Positions 1 to 11,455 of a stretch of 48,079 nucleotides of DNA are shown piece after piece. Every line of letters starts with the position of its first letter. Within the stretch, counting starts at the first letter, position 1. The notes below the pieces were generated by a model. The model saw only the letters and a list, made by a program, of their open reading frames with translations. It did not search any database and was not told where the DNA came from. Source of the DNA: an uncultured Lamprocystis sp. (GTDB taxonomy: Bacteria > Pseudomonadota > Gammaproteobacteria > Chromatiales > Chromatiaceae); contig NZ_CAIZIZ010000325.1 in NCBI RefSeq assembly GCF_903933125.1, positions 1 through 48,079 of the forward strand, read 5' to 3'. Both the position numbers and the translations under genes were made by a program.

Positions 1-15
1 AAAACGACAACGATT

Positions 16-110
<95 letters not shown>

Positions 111-147
111 CGAGACGCCGAAGGCGCTCCCTAATGTGATCGACTGC

Positions 148-1107
<960 letters not shown>

Positions 1108-1189
1108 AATTCGGTGCCTATAAGATAAAAGATGATGACAGCATTGAAGACGGACAAAGGTTCAGAGGGCGCGGCACGGGTGCGCGGCC

Positions 1190-1939
1190 TCAGGGCGCGC
1201 CGGAACCGGCCGCAAGGGCCGCCAGGATCGGCCCCGACCGCTCGGCACAGAAGCCAAGATGCCCTTCGATCTCGGTCATGGTGATCGCTCCCTCCCCCTT
1301 GCCCGCGGCCCAGTTAACCACGAACGCGAGACTCGCGTAACACAGACCCAGCTCGCGGGCCAGAGCGGCTTCGGGCATCCCGGTCATACCCACCAGATCA
1401 CAGCCGTCACGCTCCATCCGCGTGATCTCAGCCGCCGTCTCCAGGCGCGGCCCCTGGGTCACACCGTAGGTCGCATCATCGATCGCGGCAACCCCGGCGA
1501 CCGCGCAAGCGTGCAACAGGTCCATGCGCAACTCCGGGCAATAGGGATCGGTGAAATCCACGTGAGTCACCGCGACCGCGTCGTCATCATGAAAACTCTG
1601 GTCGCGGCCATGGGTGTAATCGATCACTTGATCGGGGACCGCAAAGACCCGCGGACCGAAACGCGCGGTGATTCCGCCGACAGCCGCCAGACCGAGCACG
1701 CGCTGCGCACCGCCGACGTGTAGCGCCCACAGGTTGGCCCGATAGTTGATTCGATGCGGCGGCAACCGGTGACCCTCGCCGTGCCGGGGCAGGAACAAGA
1801 CCCAATGGCCAGCGAGGCGACCGTACACGAGAGGCACAGAGATGGCGCCGAAGGGGGTGTCGAGCGGTTTCACCTCGACAACCTGAAGGCCGGGCAGGCG
1901 CTGAAAACCCGAACCCCCAATGATCGCGAGCAGACCCAT
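1190..1939 (-). CDS. S-methyl-5'-thioinosine phosphorylase (MTAP/PNP family)
   Basis: A nucleoside phosphorylase of the PNP/MTAP superfamily, 249 residues, the usual length. Seen: N-terminal IIGGSGF, the phosphate-site PRHGEGH, HRINYRANLWAL, TYGVTQGPRLETAAEI and VGMTGMPEAALARELGLCYA. The tail VVNWAAG, instead of the TDYDCW-type stretch of methylthioadenosine phosphorylase, points to the methylthioinosine-specific subgroup known from Pseudomonas, which splits MTI after deamination of MTA from polyamine synthesis. I place the start at ATG 1939 because AGAGG lies 5 nt upstream; an in-frame TTG directly before it is less likely. In Pseudomonas the homologue sits beside nagZ; here hpt and a hemerythrin-like gene lie between, all on this strand, so a purine-salvage grouping is plausible. 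Confidence 0.88.
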   Translation of the reverse strand: MGLLAIIGGSGFQRLPGLQVVEVKPLDTPFGAISVPLVYGRLAGHWVLFLPRHGEGHRLPPHRINYRANLWALHVGGAQRVLGLAAVGGITARFGPRVFAVPDQVIDYTHGRDQSFHDDDAVAVTHVDFTDPYCPELRMDLLHACAVAGVAAIDDATYGVTQGPRLETAAEITRMERDGCDLVGMTGMPEAALARELGLCYASLAFVVNWAAGKGEGAITMTEIEGHLGFCAERSGPILAALAAGSGAP

Positions 1940-2061
1940 CAAAACCTCTGGAACGTCACCTGGACAGGAAGGCGAGAGTCTACCTCAGAGACCGCGGAAG
2001 CAAAAAAAACCGGCGCCGCCACGAGCATGGGGCGTCGGCACGGTTTATACCCGTCGTTGTT

Positions 2062-2111
2062 GGTTTCTCGTTTTTCGTAACCCGATGCGTGATGGACAGT
2101 AACGAGAAACC
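2062..2111. repeat. Inverted repeat with 11-bp perfect arms
   Basis: GGTTTCTCGTT at 2062-2072 pairs with AACGAGAAACC at 2101-2111, leaving a 28-nt loop. It lies between the hemerythrin-like gene and the methylthioinosine phosphorylase gene. It could be a weak structured element or a regulator site; there is no poly-T tail typical of a terminator. Confidence 0.6.
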
Positions 2112-2181
2112 GAAAACCCAAAACCGTTCCGTCTAACTGGCGCCGCCGTCGGTCGAACCGCGCGTCGGCAGTCCGAGCGGT

Positions 2182-2625
2182 CTAGATGCGCGTCTCCTGG
2201 AACATCCCGATCTCGACCAGCTTCGGAAAAAGCACCCGCTCCTCACGATCGAGACGCTGCCCGACCATGTCGAAAACCTCATGGGTCTCGGTCAGAAAGT
2301 CTTCGTTGAACGTGTAGTCGCAGTTCTTGAGCCAATGCTTGTGATAATCGTCGAAGGTTTTGCGCAACGGCCGCTCACCGCTGATGAACCCCCAAGCGAT
2401 CGACTTGACCTTGGGATCTTCATGGATCAGCAGGCTGGGGTAGAGTCCGCGATCCTCTTCGGCCAGGTGTCTACGCACTTTTTCGCCGAGATCACAGAGC
2501 AACTCAAACGCGGTCTTGGCATTCGGGCGGATGCGCAGTTGATCCTTGGTCAAGATCGAACGCAGATCATCAATCATCTGCCGGAGTTCCGCATGCGTGC
2601 TGCGATAACCGTCTAGTGTATACAT
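2182..2625 (-). CDS. Hemerythrin-like HHE cation-binding domain protein
   Basis: 147 residues of mainly helical sequence with spaced metal-ligand candidates: STHAEL near residue 11, RRHLAEEDRGLYPSLL near 52-67, YHKHW near 94-98 and a closing DREERVLFPKL. This is the pattern of the HHE/hemerythrin superfamily, which binds a di-iron centre and O2 or NO, or serves in oxidative or nitrosative protection. No extra domain is visible. The start ATG at 2625 has a strong GGAGG 8 nt upstream (complement at 2634-2638). It is flanked on the same strand by hpt (upstream) and the nucleoside phosphorylase (downstream) with gaps of about 200 nt, so it may be its own transcription unit. The ligand set is only inferred from spacing. 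Confidence 0.82.
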   Translation of the reverse strand: MYTLDGYRSTHAELRQMIDDLRSILTKDQLRIRPNAKTAFELLCDLGEKVRRHLAEEDRGLYPSLLIHEDPKVKSIAWGFISGERPLRKTFDDYHKHWLKNCDYTFNEDFLTETHEVFDMVGQRLDREERVLFPKLVEIGMFQETRI

Positions 2626-2822
2626 GAGCCATCCTCCTCGTTATTACTTCGCGAGCGTAAGGGGAAGACACTGCGCTTCCGCGACACCCACGACTCGGCA
2701 CGTTTTCGAAGCGGTGCCGAACAAAGGTCGGAGCACGCGCGAACGTGTTGGCTAAGAAATACCGCAAAATTGCCCTGGAGTCAAAAAGGCCCTATTTATA
2801 TCAGAGTTTTATCGAATACCAA

Positions 2823-3386
2823 TCAACAGTCCTCGACGGCCACGGCGAAGACGCCAGGGACGTTTCGAAAGTAGTTCTTGTAGTCCAAACCGTAGCCGAA
2901 GAGGTAGCGGTCGGGAACCTGGACACCCACGAAATCGGCTTCACAGACATGGGGCCGCCGCTTCTCCACCAGAACCGCGACGTGTATTCCAGCGGCTCCG
3001 TCGTCACGGCAGGCCCGCACGATCGCCTCTAGGGTAACGCCCTCGTCCAGGATATCGTCCACGATCAGCACCTGTTCCCCGCGGATGGCTTCCGTCGGGC
3101 GGTAGTGCCAGACCAACTCGCCGCCGCTGGTCGCTCCCCGGTAGCGGCCAACGTGGACGTGACCCAGCCGCAACTGGAAATTCAGCCGGGGCAGCAGCAG
3201 GCCGGTGGCGATGACGCCCCCGCTCATGACACAGAGCACCAGGGGGTCGGTCCCGGCCAAGCGCTCGCTGATGGCCTCGGCCATGCGGTCGATCGCCTGC
3301 TCCATGGCGTCCTGGGTGATCAGGCACTCGGCACGGTCGGCCACCGCCGTGTAAGTCTCAGGGGAAAGTTTCATAGGTCGATTCAC
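2823..3386 (-). CDS. hpt: Hypoxanthine-guanine phosphoribosyltransferase
   Basis: 187 residues. The PRPP-binding signature VLIVDDILDEGVTL is intact, and the N-terminal LCVMSGGVIATGLLLPRL and the C-terminal PDRYLFGYGLDYKNYFRN (purine-contact region) match the HGPRT family; the enzyme converts hypoxanthine or guanine plus PRPP to IMP or GMP in the cytosol. The GTG at 3386 forms a GTGA overlap with the nagZ stop, so translation is probably coupled; an internal ATG at 3374 (fourth codon further in) is an alternative start without a better ribosome site. Salvage of purines fits the nucleoside phosphorylase encoded downstream on the same strand. Confidence 0.93.
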   Translation of the reverse strand: MNRPMKLSPETYTAVADRAECLITQDAMEQAIDRMAEAISERLAGTDPLVLCVMSGGVIATGLLLPRLNFQLRLGHVHVGRYRGATSGGELVWHYRPTEAIRGEQVLIVDDILDEGVTLEAIVRACRDDGAAGIHVAVLVEKRRPHVCEADFVGVQVPDRYLFGYGLDYKNYFRNVPGVFAVAVEDC

Positions 3387-4459
3387 GTTGATGATGGTGG
3401 GCGGGTGGGGTCGTCGAGCGCCAGATCGAGGGTCGCCAGGTCCTCCAACAGGGCGACCTGACGCACACCCGCCTGCCAGCGCGGCGCTTCGTGCAATCGC
3501 GCGGGTTCGGGGTCACCGCGTCCGTGCATCCTCAACAGGCGTAACTGGCCGGCAGGATCGTGGTGTTCGCGAAACGCTTGGACGATCGCGAGCGCGGCCG
3601 GACGATTGTTGCAGATCAGCAGCATGTCACAGCCGGCGCGCGCGGCCGCCTGGGCGCGTTCCACATAGCCGCCGCCGACATCGGCCGCGGCCATATTGAG
3701 GTCATCGCTGAAGATGACGCCCGCAAAACCGAGACGTCCACGCAACAGGTCGCGCAACCAAACCGCGGAGAATCCGGCGGGCTCTGCCGCCACGCGGGGG
3801 TAAATGACGTGAGCCGGCATCACCGCCTCCAAGCCGTGCTCGATCAGTCGCGCAAAGGGGATAAGGTCATCGGCCAGGAGGTCAGCCAGATCGCGCTCGT
3901 CAAGCGGCAGCGCGGTGTGGGAGTCAGCCGCCACCCCGCCGTGCCCAGGAAAGTGCTTGCCCACCGCCGCCATCCCGGCCTGGCGGACCCCGGAGGTCCA
4001 GGCCGTGGCCAAGTCGACGACCTGGGTCACCCGCGCACCGAAGCCGCGGTCACCGATCACCTGACTGATCCCCCGATCCAGGTCCAAGACCGGGGCGAAG
4101 CTGAAGTCCACTCCCGCCGCCCGTAACTCGGCCGCCATCAACCAGGCCACGTCGGCGCAGGCCGCACAGGCACGCCGCGGGTCGGCGGCATAGAGTGCGC
4201 CAAAACGCCCCGCCGCCGGCAGCCGGGTGAAGCCGTCGCGAAAGCGCTGGACCCGCCCGCCCTCCTGATCCACGCCGACCAGCAGGCGCGGTTCCCGCAG
4301 GGCATGGATCGCCGCGGTCAAACGCCCCAACTGCTCAGGCGAGGCGTAGTTGCGGGAAAACAGGATGACACCGCCCACGGCCGGGTGACGCAGCAACTCG
4401 CGATCCTCGGCGGTCAACTCCGGACCGGCCAAATCCACCATGATCGGACCCAGTGACAT
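3383..4459 (-). CDS. nagZ: Beta-N-acetylhexosaminidase of peptidoglycan recycling
   Basis: A glycoside hydrolase family 3 enzyme that removes GlcNAc from anhydromuropeptides in the cytoplasm. Seen: GPIMVDLAG start, VGVDQEGGRVQRF, the catalytic-loop signature GKHFPGHGGVAADSH and the nucleophile motif FSDDLNMAA. The length of 358 residues is normal. I chose ATG 4459 because GGAGG lies 7 nt upstream (complement 4466-4470); a GTG at 4483 would add eight unconserved residues. The stop overlaps the hpt start by four bases. The C-terminal region after about residue 275 is somewhat divergent, but no key motif is missing. Confidence 0.95.
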   Translation of the reverse strand: MSLGPIMVDLAGPELTAEDRELLRHPAVGGVILFSRNYASPEQLGRLTAAIHALREPRLLVGVDQEGGRVQRFRDGFTRLPAAGRFGALYAADPRRACAACADVAWLMAAELRAAGVDFSFAPVLDLDRGISQVIGDRGFGARVTQVVDLATAWTSGVRQAGMAAVGKHFPGHGGVAADSHTALPLDERDLADLLADDLIPFARLIEHGLEAVMPAHVIYPRVAAEPAGFSAVWLRDLLRGRLGFAGVIFSDDLNMAAADVGGGYVERAQAAARAGCDMLLICNNRPAALAIVQAFREHHDPAGQLRLLRMHGRGDPEPARLHEAPRWQAGVRQVALLEDLATLDLALDDPTRPPSST

Positions 4460-4684
4460 CGCTATGCCTCCTGGGCGCAGCACGCGGCCCGACGCGAACC
4501 CATCGGGACGATGTCAATCGGGGTCTCGATCGGGGCGTAGACACTGGACTCTGGCATCGGTTGGCTCGCGGCGCGGGGCCGGGGACGATCGCCCGGCGCA
4601 AGATCACTTTTTTAACACAGGGCGCTGACCTGGGCCAGCACCCGCAAGTCTGAGCGCCGCATTGCGCCCCGGTTGACCGCCACG

Positions 4685-5590
4685 TCACGGCAACGGCTCG
4701 GCCCGCGTCATGTCGAGCCGGATACCCAGGGGTCCGCGCGGTACCCAGGCCTCGACGATCCCGCGGCCGCGCCGCACCCGCACCGGGACCAATTCTCCGG
4801 ATTCTCCCTGGGTGGTGCCATCGCGCAGTGCGTCGGCGGCGTACATCCGCTCGCCGGCATAGGATTCAATCAGATCTCCCGCCTGGAGTCCGGCCGCCTC
4901 GGCCGCCGAGCCCGGAATCACCGCGGCAACCGCGACCCGGTTGTCCTCACCCGTCAGATACAGATAACGGTCATAGGCAAGGTCGCCGATCTCCTCGCGC
5001 AACGGTCGCGGCTCCCCGCCGAGCTGACCCGACGCCTCGCGATAGCGGTCAGTGCCGATCCAGCCTTCGCGCACCGCCCGATCGCGCAGGGCCAGCCGCT
5101 CCAGCTCCAATCGCGCTTCCTGCCAGATGATGTCCTCCGCAAGCCCGGCGTCGACCCCGGCCGCAACCAGTGCGCTACGCCGCTCATCGGGGGTTCGCGG
5201 CGCGGTCGGGCGGTCCATGCCCGGGTCGCCCGCCGCGATCCGGCCTGCCAGCGTCTGCTCGACCTGGACCAACCGCGCCTGAAGGTCAGCCAGACGCGCC
5301 TCGGCGTCGCGCCAGGCGGCAAGCAAGGTCGCGACCCGCGGATCTGCCGTCGGCTCCGGCGCCGCGGCCACGACTGGAGCTGACGGCACGACCGGCGCAG
5401 ACACGGCCGTGACCTTCATCACCGGTACAGACGCGGGTAGTGCCGACACCGCGGGGGTGCTTTCGGCGGCGGTTGTGCCTGATCGCAAGGCAGGCACCTC
5501 GGCGGAGGCGAGTAATCGGCCGTAACCCAAGGCACCGATGAGGGTCCCAGCGACAAATCCCAGGGCAGTGAGAGTCCAAGTGGGTTTCAT
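4685..5590 (-). CDS. PDZ-domain protein with N-terminal membrane anchor
   Basis: 301 residues. An N-terminal hydrophobic segment (LTALGFVAGTLIGALGYGRLL, split here as TLTALGFVAG plus TLIGALGYG) is followed by an Ala/Pro/Val-rich linker, a predicted coiled coil at about residues 85-112 (ARLADLQARLVQVEQTL), a charged helical region, and a C-terminal PDZ-like module: VIPGSAAEAAGLQAGDLIESYAGERM, then VPVRVRRGRGIVEAWVPRGPLGI. No protease catalytic triad is present, so it is not a DegP-type peptidase; it may scaffold or sense C-termini in the periplasm. It is divergent from ftsH with about 260 nt between them. The specific role is not recognised. Confidence 0.75.
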   Translation of the reverse strand: MKPTWTLTALGFVAGTLIGALGYGRLLASAEVPALRSGTTAAESTPAVSALPASVPVMKVTAVSAPVVPSAPVVAAAPEPTADPRVATLLAAWRDAEARLADLQARLVQVEQTLAGRIAAGDPGMDRPTAPRTPDERRSALVAAGVDAGLAEDIIWQEARLELERLALRDRAVREGWIGTDRYREASGQLGGEPRPLREEIGDLAYDRYLYLTGEDNRVAVAAVIPGSAAEAAGLQAGDLIESYAGERMYAADALRDGTTQGESGELVPVRVRRGRGIVEAWVPRGPLGIRLDMTRAEPLP

Positions 5591-5849
5591 TAGCTTCTAC
5601 TTTAGGTCAGTATTGCGGTTCTGAGACGGTACTTCGATAGTCTGAGAGTGTGTCCGCGACCCTTCGGACAACAGGGTGCGGGCGGACGTTCCTTTCTGAT
5701 CTGTCGGGTCTTTGCGGGCATGACTGTCGCCTAGGCGATCGGTTGGGTTTTCGCCACGTTGCCCCGATGTAGATTGCAAGGCAACTTCACCACGCTTACA
5801 ACAAAACGGCGCGCCGATTCAGCGCACCGAGTGAGGATCGAGACAGGAC

Positions 5850-7772
5850 ATGAATGCGAAATACTTCAACATTTTGCTCTGGGTCGGTGTATCCCTGTGG
5901 TTAGTAATGATGTTCAACGGGATGAGCGCGCCCAGTCAGATCGAGGCACGGAACCTGAGCTACAGTCAGTTTCTGAGCGAGGTGTCCGATGGTGCGATCC
6001 AAGAAGTACGCATCCAGGATCAAACCATCAAGGGCACCCGCACCGATGGCTCGCGCTTCGAGACCTTCAACCCCGATGACCCCGGCCTGGTCGCCGATCT
6101 CCTGAAAAACGGCGTGGTGATTCATGCCGAACCCCCGGCGCAACCCAGTGTCATGGTCCAGATGCTGGTCGCCTGGCTGCCCTTCCTGCTGCTGGTCGGC
6201 GTCTGGATTTGGTTCATGCGCCGCAACTCCGGCGGCGGCGGCCCCGGCGGGATCTTCAGCTTCGGCAAGAGTCGCGCCCGTCAGCACGCGGAAGGCGACG
6301 TCAAGGTGACCCTGCGCGATGTCGCCGGGGTCGAGGAGGCCAAGGAAGAGGTCGGCGAACTGGTCGACTTCCTGCGGAACCCGCAGAAGTTCTCGAGCCT
6401 TGGCGGGCACATCCCGCGCGGCGTGCTGATGGTCGGCCCCCCCGGTACCGGTAAGACCCTGCTGGCGCGCGCGATTGCCGGCGAAGCCAAGGTGCCGTTT
6501 TTCAGCATTTCCGGCTCCGACTTCGTTGAAATGTTCGTCGGCGTCGGCGCCTCGCGCGTCCGCGACCTGTTCGAGCAGGCCAAGAAAAGCGCGCCCTGCA
6601 TCATTTTCATTGATGAAATCGACGCGGTCGGCCGCCGCCGCGGCGCCGGCCTGGGCGGTGGGCACGACGAGCGCGAGCAGACCCTTAACCAACTGCTGGT
6701 GGAAATGGACGGTTTCGCTGGCAATGAGGGCATCATCGTCATCGCCGCCACCAACCGGGCGGACGTGCTCGATCCGGCGCTGCTGCGGCCCGGTCGTTTC
6801 GACCGCCAGGTGGTCGTCGGTCTGCCGGATCTGGCCGGACGCACCGCGATCCTGGAGGTGCACATGCGCAAGGTACCCCTGGCCGAGGACGTGGTCGCCC
6901 GCACCATCGCCCGCGGCACGCCCGGCTTCTCCGGCGCCGACCTGGCCAATCTGGTCAACGAGGCCGCCCTGTTCGCCGCGCGCGCCGGGCTCACCGCCGT
7001 GAACATGCAGATGTTCGAGAAGGCCAAGGACAAAATCATGATGGGCGCGGAACGGCGCAGCATGGTGATGTCCGAGACCGAGAAGAAGCTGACCGCCTAT
7101 CACGAGGCCGGTCATGCCATCGTCGGCCGGCTGGTGCCCGAACATGACCCGGTGCATAAGGTCAGCATCATCCCGCGCGGCCGGGCGCTCGGTGTCACCC
7201 TCTTCCTGCCGGAGCGCGATCGCTACAGCATGAGCAAGCGCCAACTGGAGAGCCAGATCTCCAGCCTGTTCGGCGGGCGCCTGGCGGAGGAGCTGATCTT
7301 TGGGCCCGAGCATGTCACCACCGGGGCGTCCAACGACATCGAACGCGCCACCGCGATTGCCCGCAAGATGGTGACCCGCTTCGGGCTCTCCGACAACCTG
7401 GGGCCGCTGGCCTATGCGGACGAGGAGGGCGAGGTGTTCCTCGGCCATTCGGTGACGCAGCAGCGTCAGATTTCCGCGGATACAGCCCAGTCCATCGACC
7501 AGGAGGTGCGGATCATCATCGACCGCAACTACCGGCGTGCGCAGGACCTGCTCAACGCGAACATGGACAAACTCCACGCCATGGCCGACGCCCTGCTGCG
7601 TTTCGAGACCATCGACCGGGATCAGATCGACGACATCATGTCCGGCCGGCCGGCCCGCGAACCGGTCGAGGACACCGGACCCACACCCCCGCCCCGCGGC
7701 AGCAACCCGGCCACCGGCGGCAAGCCGCTGCCGGAGCCGCCGATCGCCGGACCCAGCGTGCGGGGGATTTAA
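5850..7772 (+). CDS. ftsH: ATP-dependent zinc metalloprotease FtsH
   Basis: 640 residues, full length. Two TM segments (about 5-23 and 104-122) bracket a periplasmic domain; the AAA module has Walker A GPPGTGKT at 196-203, Walker B IIFIDEID at about 251-258, and the second region of homology [20 protein letters not shown]; the peptidase zinc site is HEAGH at 418-422. FtsH degrades short-lived and misassembled membrane proteins. The C-terminus ends in a Pro/Gly-rich tail. Unlike enterobacteria there is no rlmE directly upstream here; the gene is followed by its own strong terminator, so it is probably a single-gene unit. Confidence 0.98.
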   Translation: MNAKYFNILLWVGVSLWLVMMFNGMSAPSQIEARNLSYSQFLSEVSDGAIQEVRIQDQTIKGTRTDGSRFETFNPDDPGLVADLLKNGVVIHAEPPAQPSVMVQMLVAWLPFLLLVGVWIWFMRRNSGGGGPGGIFSFGKSRARQHAEGDVKVTLRDVAGVEEAKEEVGELVDFLRNPQKFSSLGGHIPRGVLMVGPPGTGKTLLARAIAGEAKVPFFSISGSDFVEMFVGVGASRVRDLFEQAKKSAPCIIFIDEIDAVGRRRGAGLGGGHDEREQTLNQLLVEMDGFAGNEGIIVIAATNRADVLDPALLRPGRFDRQVVVGLPDLAGRTAILEVHMRKVPLAEDVVARTIARGTPGFSGADLANLVNEAALFAARAGLTAVNMQMFEKAKDKIMMGAERRSMVMSETEKKLTAYHEAGHAIVGRLVPEHDPVHKVSIIPRGRALGVTLFLPERDRYSMSKRQLESQISSLFGGRLAEELIFGPEHVTTGASNDIERATAIARKMVTRFGLSDNLGPLAYADEEGEVFLGHSVTQQRQISADTAQSIDQEVRIIIDRNYRRAQDLLNANMDKLHAMADALLRFETIDRDQIDDIMSGRPAREPVEDTGPTPPPRGSNPATGGKPLPEPPIAGPSVRGI

Positions 7773-7826
7773 CCGCAGACCGCCGGGGTCCGATCACCCC
7801 GGCCCGACCGCGCGCAGCAATCACTA

Positions 7827-7850
7827 GGGCCGCTCATGCGGCCCTTTTTT
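7827..7850 (+). terminator. Intrinsic terminator after ftsH
   Basis: Stem GGGCCGC (7827-7833), tetraloop TCAT, GCGGCCC (7838-7844), then six T (7845-7850). It is a textbook rho-independent terminator 54 nt after the ftsH stop. Confidence 0.93.
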
Positions 7851-8089
7851 CTGTGGCGCGAACGCATCGCACTCACCCACCGACCTCGGGGGCAACGCCA
7901 CACCTGAAGAAGGGCCACGGCGCCCGCCCCCGTCACACGGCACATCACGTCAGCCACACACGGACAGACTGCCGGCCCCGGCTGACACGCGCGACATCAC
8001 CCCATTACCCGATACAATGAGGATTCACGCTCGGCAGGCGACCGCCGCTGAGCCTTCTCGGCCCTACGCGCAGCACGCACATCATCAAC

Positions 8090-10507
8090 ATGACCGCAGT
8101 CCGTACGCGTCGATCCTGGTCCGCGCCCACCCTGGTCCACGCGGTCCTCGTCCTCGCCTGTGCCTGGTGGGTCTGGCTACCCGGGCCGGTGCGCGGGGAG
8201 ACCGCGACAGCCGCCGACCGCGCCACCGCCGCTGAGACACCCGCGCCGCGCACGGCCGGCGGACCCATCGCCATCCATGGACGCTCGGACGACCCGCGAC
8301 CACGATCAATGTTCGCGGCCGCGCTCGCGGCCAACCTGATCCTGACGGCCATCGTCCTGGCCGGATATCAGCGGCACCTGCGTCACACCCGCGCCAACCT
8401 GCGGACCGCCACAGCCAGCGCCGAGGCGTTGGAACAGCAACTACGGCAAGGACTCGAATCGCTGGGCGAGGCCCAAGAGACCTTTTGGCGTCTGACCGAT
8501 GCGACCCAGGGCGCGATCATCGTCACCGACGGCGAGGGGCGCGTCACCTACTGGAATACGACGGCCGAGCGGCTGTTCGGCTACAGCGCCACCGAGGCCT
8601 TGGGCAGCGTGATCCACGACCGGCTCGCCCCCCCGGAAAACCCGCACCGACGCGCTAACCGACGGCACCCACTTTTTCTCCAACGAAGAAGGTCCGAGCG
8701 GCGACCGCTCCCATGAGATCGAGGCCCTGCACCGGGACGGCCGACACATTCCGGTCGAGATTTCCGTTGCGTCCATCGCGCACGACGGCCGCTGGGGGCC
8801 ATCAGCATCCTGCGTGACTGCTCCGCGCGACGCCTGGCACAGAACCAGATGCAGCGCATGCAGTCGAGCTTCAGCAACGTGGTGCTCAAGAATCATAGCG
8901 GCATCCTGGTGGTCGACCGCCAGGGACTGATCCGCTTCGCCAACCCGGCGGCCCAGAAATCGCTGGGGCGCAACGCTGCGCAACTGGACGGACTGCCTTT
9001 CGGTCTGCCCAGCATCGGCAGTCAAACGGAACTCGACATCCTGCGTCCGGACGGCAGCTACGGGATCGCGGAGGTCACCGCGACCGAGACCGAATGGGAA
9101 GGCCTCCCGGCTTCCCTGATCATGCTGCACGACATCACGGACCGCAAGCGGGCCGAGGACCAGGTCCAGCACCAGGCCACCCACGACACTCTCACCGGTC
9201 TACCCAACCGGAGTATGTTCCTGAATTGTCTAGAGCAGGCACTGCTGGACGGGCGCCGCCACCGCGAACCGCTGGCGGTTCTCTTCCTCGACCTCGACCG
9301 TTTCAAAGAGGTCAACGACACCCTGGGTCACCGGGTCGGCGACGCCCTGCTCGAGGCGGTCGCCCTGCGGCTCAAGCGCATCCTGGGCAACCAAGACCTG
9401 GTCGCACGCCTGGGCGGTGACGAGTTCACGGTGCTCGCACGACGCGTCGGCTCGGCCAACGGTGCCGGGGAACTGGCGGCGCGGATCAGCACCGCCTTCA
9501 GCACCCCCCTGGACGCGGCCGGTCATCGGCTCTACTCCCGTCCCAGCATCGGCATCGCCCTGTTCCCGGAGCATGGGAACACGGGGGAGACCCTGATGCG
9601 CAATGCCGATACCGCCATGTATGAGGCCAAACGGCGTCCCGGCATCGAAGGCTTCGCCTTCTATCAGCCCGAACAGACGCAGCGCTCCCGCGAGCGCCTG
9701 GATCTGGAAACACGCTTGCGCACCATCTTGGCCGCCGGCGGCCTGCGGCTGCGCTACCAGGCGCAGGCCGATCTGCGCACCGGCCGACTGTGCGCTGCCG
9801 AAACCCTGATGCGCTGTGTCGATGCACAGGGACGGATCCTCCTGCCCGGGCAGTTCATTCCGGTGATGGAGCAGACCGGCTTGATCCGCGAAGCCGGTGA
9901 TTGGGCGCTCGGCGCCGCCTGCATGCAAATTCGCGCCTGGCTGGACCAGCAGTCGACCCACGCGGACAGGCCCGCCTGCACCCCGCCGCCGCTGGCCATC
10001 AATCTATCCGCCGTCCAGCTCGACGACGCGAACCTCCCCGACCGGATCGCGGAGCTCCTCGACCGCTACCGGCTGGCACCCGATCGGCTCGCGCTCGAGG
10101 TCACCGAGAGCGCCCTGATGGACAAGGCCGATCGGGCCCGCACCATCCTCGAACGCCTGACGACACTGGGCGTCAGCTTGCACCTGGACGACTTCGGCAC
10201 CGGTTACTCCTCACTGGCCCTGCTCGGCGAACTGCCGTTCAGCGTGATCAAAATCGACCGCGGCTTCGTCAGCCAGGTACCCGGGTCCGAAAAGCACATC
10301 GGGCTGATCGCGGCCATGATCGCCATGGCCCACCGCCTGCACCTGCGGGTGGTCGCCGAAGGCGTGGAGACCCCGGATCAGTGGGCGCTGCTGCGTCAAT
10401 TAGGGTGCGACATGGCCCAAGGCTACCTGATCAGCCGGCCGCTGCCGCCAGCGGCGTTCGCGCGGCTCTGCATGGGGCATCGCGACCGCCCGGTGAAGCA
10501 CGGCTAG
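8090..10507 (+). pseudogene. PAS-PAS-GGDEF-EAL cyclic-di-GMP protein with two compensating frameshifts
   Basis: Three pieces in two frames make one protein. 8090-~8640 encodes a TM segment, an export-like N-terminus, a second TM and the first half of a PAS domain (TDATQGAIIVTDGEGRVTYWN). About 8641-8795 continues that PAS in another frame (HFFSNEEGP...[19 protein letters not shown]). From ~8796 the first frame resumes: second PAS, GGDEF ([10 protein letters not shown] intact, inhibitory-site Arg absent: GNQD) and EAL. The EAL signature reads AAETLMR, keeping ExLx[31 protein letters not shown] and [11 protein letters not shown] are all present. An extra C near 8628-8643 and a missing G near 8791-8795 explain it. 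Either these are homopolymer sequencing errors and the gene is intact, or it is a recent pseudogene. An internal start at 8849 would still give a PAS-GGDEF-EAL protein. Confidence 0.85.
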
Positions 10508-10567
10508 TCCCTGGTTCCATCGAAACGGTGCGGGCAACCCGCCGTCGTCATTCCGGCAGGATGCCGA

Positions 10568-11455
10568 TCAGCGCGTCGGTCCCGGCAGCGGCGGCAACCC
10601 CGCCGATCCCTGGGGCTCGGCCAGGACAGGCGGCAGTCCCTCCGGCAGAGGCTCCATCCGCGACAGCGCGCCGGGGCGCTCAGCCGCGCGTCGGCGTCCG
10701 CCCAAGTTGCGCCCCAGTTCCTGGAGGCGGCCGTCCAACAGCACCTTCCAGTCCTTGCCCTGGGGCAGCAGCGAGACCACCTCGATGCGCTCACTGGGCG
10801 ACGCGTCGGCAGGGGTCGCGCTGCCGACGGGACCTGGGCCGCCAAGTCCGAGTCGCACCAGCACATGCAATTGCGCGCCCTCGTGCACCACGCCGATGGG
10901 TGTCAGGCTCGTGAAGCGCGGGACGGCGTCCGGCTCCCGCACCGCGATCAGCCGGGCGAAACGCGTCAGAAACTCCCTTGGGTCAGCCGCGGCAGCACTG
11001 TCATAGCCTGCATCACGCCCGAAGGTGGCGTTCAGGAGGTTGCGGTGACCGCGCACCTGCTCGTCCTTCAGAGCGGGCATCACCAGCGCCTTGAAGCGCG
11101 CCATGGCGGCCGGGTGCAGATAGGCCGGGGCGGCGGCAATGCCTTGTTCATTCAGCGCGTTGAGATAGGCCATCGCGACCAGGATCGCGGCCTTCGTGGT
11201 GGCGGCGTCCACCACCGTCGGTCCGCTCGCGGTCACGGCCGGCGACGGCGCCGCACCGGACCCGGCGGCGGCGTCCCGCACCTGCGTGTCGGATCGTGCG
11301 GCCACCGGCGTTTGATCAGACCCCGACCGACCGGCCGCCTGGCCGGCATCGACCGCTTGGACGCCACCATCCGGCACTCCCGTGGCCTCCGCCGCCTGAG
11401 TTCCAACCAACGGCAGCATCAATAACCCCAGCAGGGGCAGCGCATAGCTCAGCAT
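10568..11455 (-). CDS. Exported protein of unknown function
   Basis: 295 residues from ATG 11455, which has GGGAG 8 nt upstream; a longer reading from 11515 would place the signal peptide internally, so I reject it. Residues 1-22 (MLSYALPLLGLLMLPLVG then TQAAEA) form a Sec signal peptide. A Gly/Ala/Ser-rich linker follows, then a conserved-looking domain (KAAILVAMAYLNALNEQGI, YLHPAAMARFKALVMP, FTSLTPIGVVHEGAQLHVLVRL, LLPQGKDWKVLLDG) resembling periplasmic proteins with a DUF-like NTF2-type fold, though I cannot name the family. The Pro/Leu-rich tail is low complexity. It is divergent from the CopG regulator gene. Confidence 0.7.
   Translation of the reverse strand: MLSYALPLLGLLMLPLVGTQAAEATGVPDGGVQAVDAGQAAGRSGSDQTPVAARSDTQVRDAAAGSGAAPSPAVTASGPTVVDAATTKAAILVAMAYLNALNEQGIAAAPAYLHPAAMARFKALVMPALKDEQVRGHRNLLNATFGRDAGYDSAAAADPREFLTRFARLIAVREPDAVPRFTSLTPIGVVHEGAQLHVLVRLGLGGPGPVGSATPADASPSERIEVVSLLPQGKDWKVLLDGRLQELGRNLGGRRRAAERPGALSRMEPLPEGLPPVLAEPQGSAGLPPLPGPTR

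Noticed and set aside
4335-4688. Separate small gene upstream of nagZ
   Set aside because: Overlaps the nagZ start and lacks a ribosome site or family similarity.
5901-7577. Long antisense reading frame opposite ftsH (558 codons)
   Set aside because: It mirrors the codon bias of ftsH in a G+C-rich genome and shows no protein-family features.
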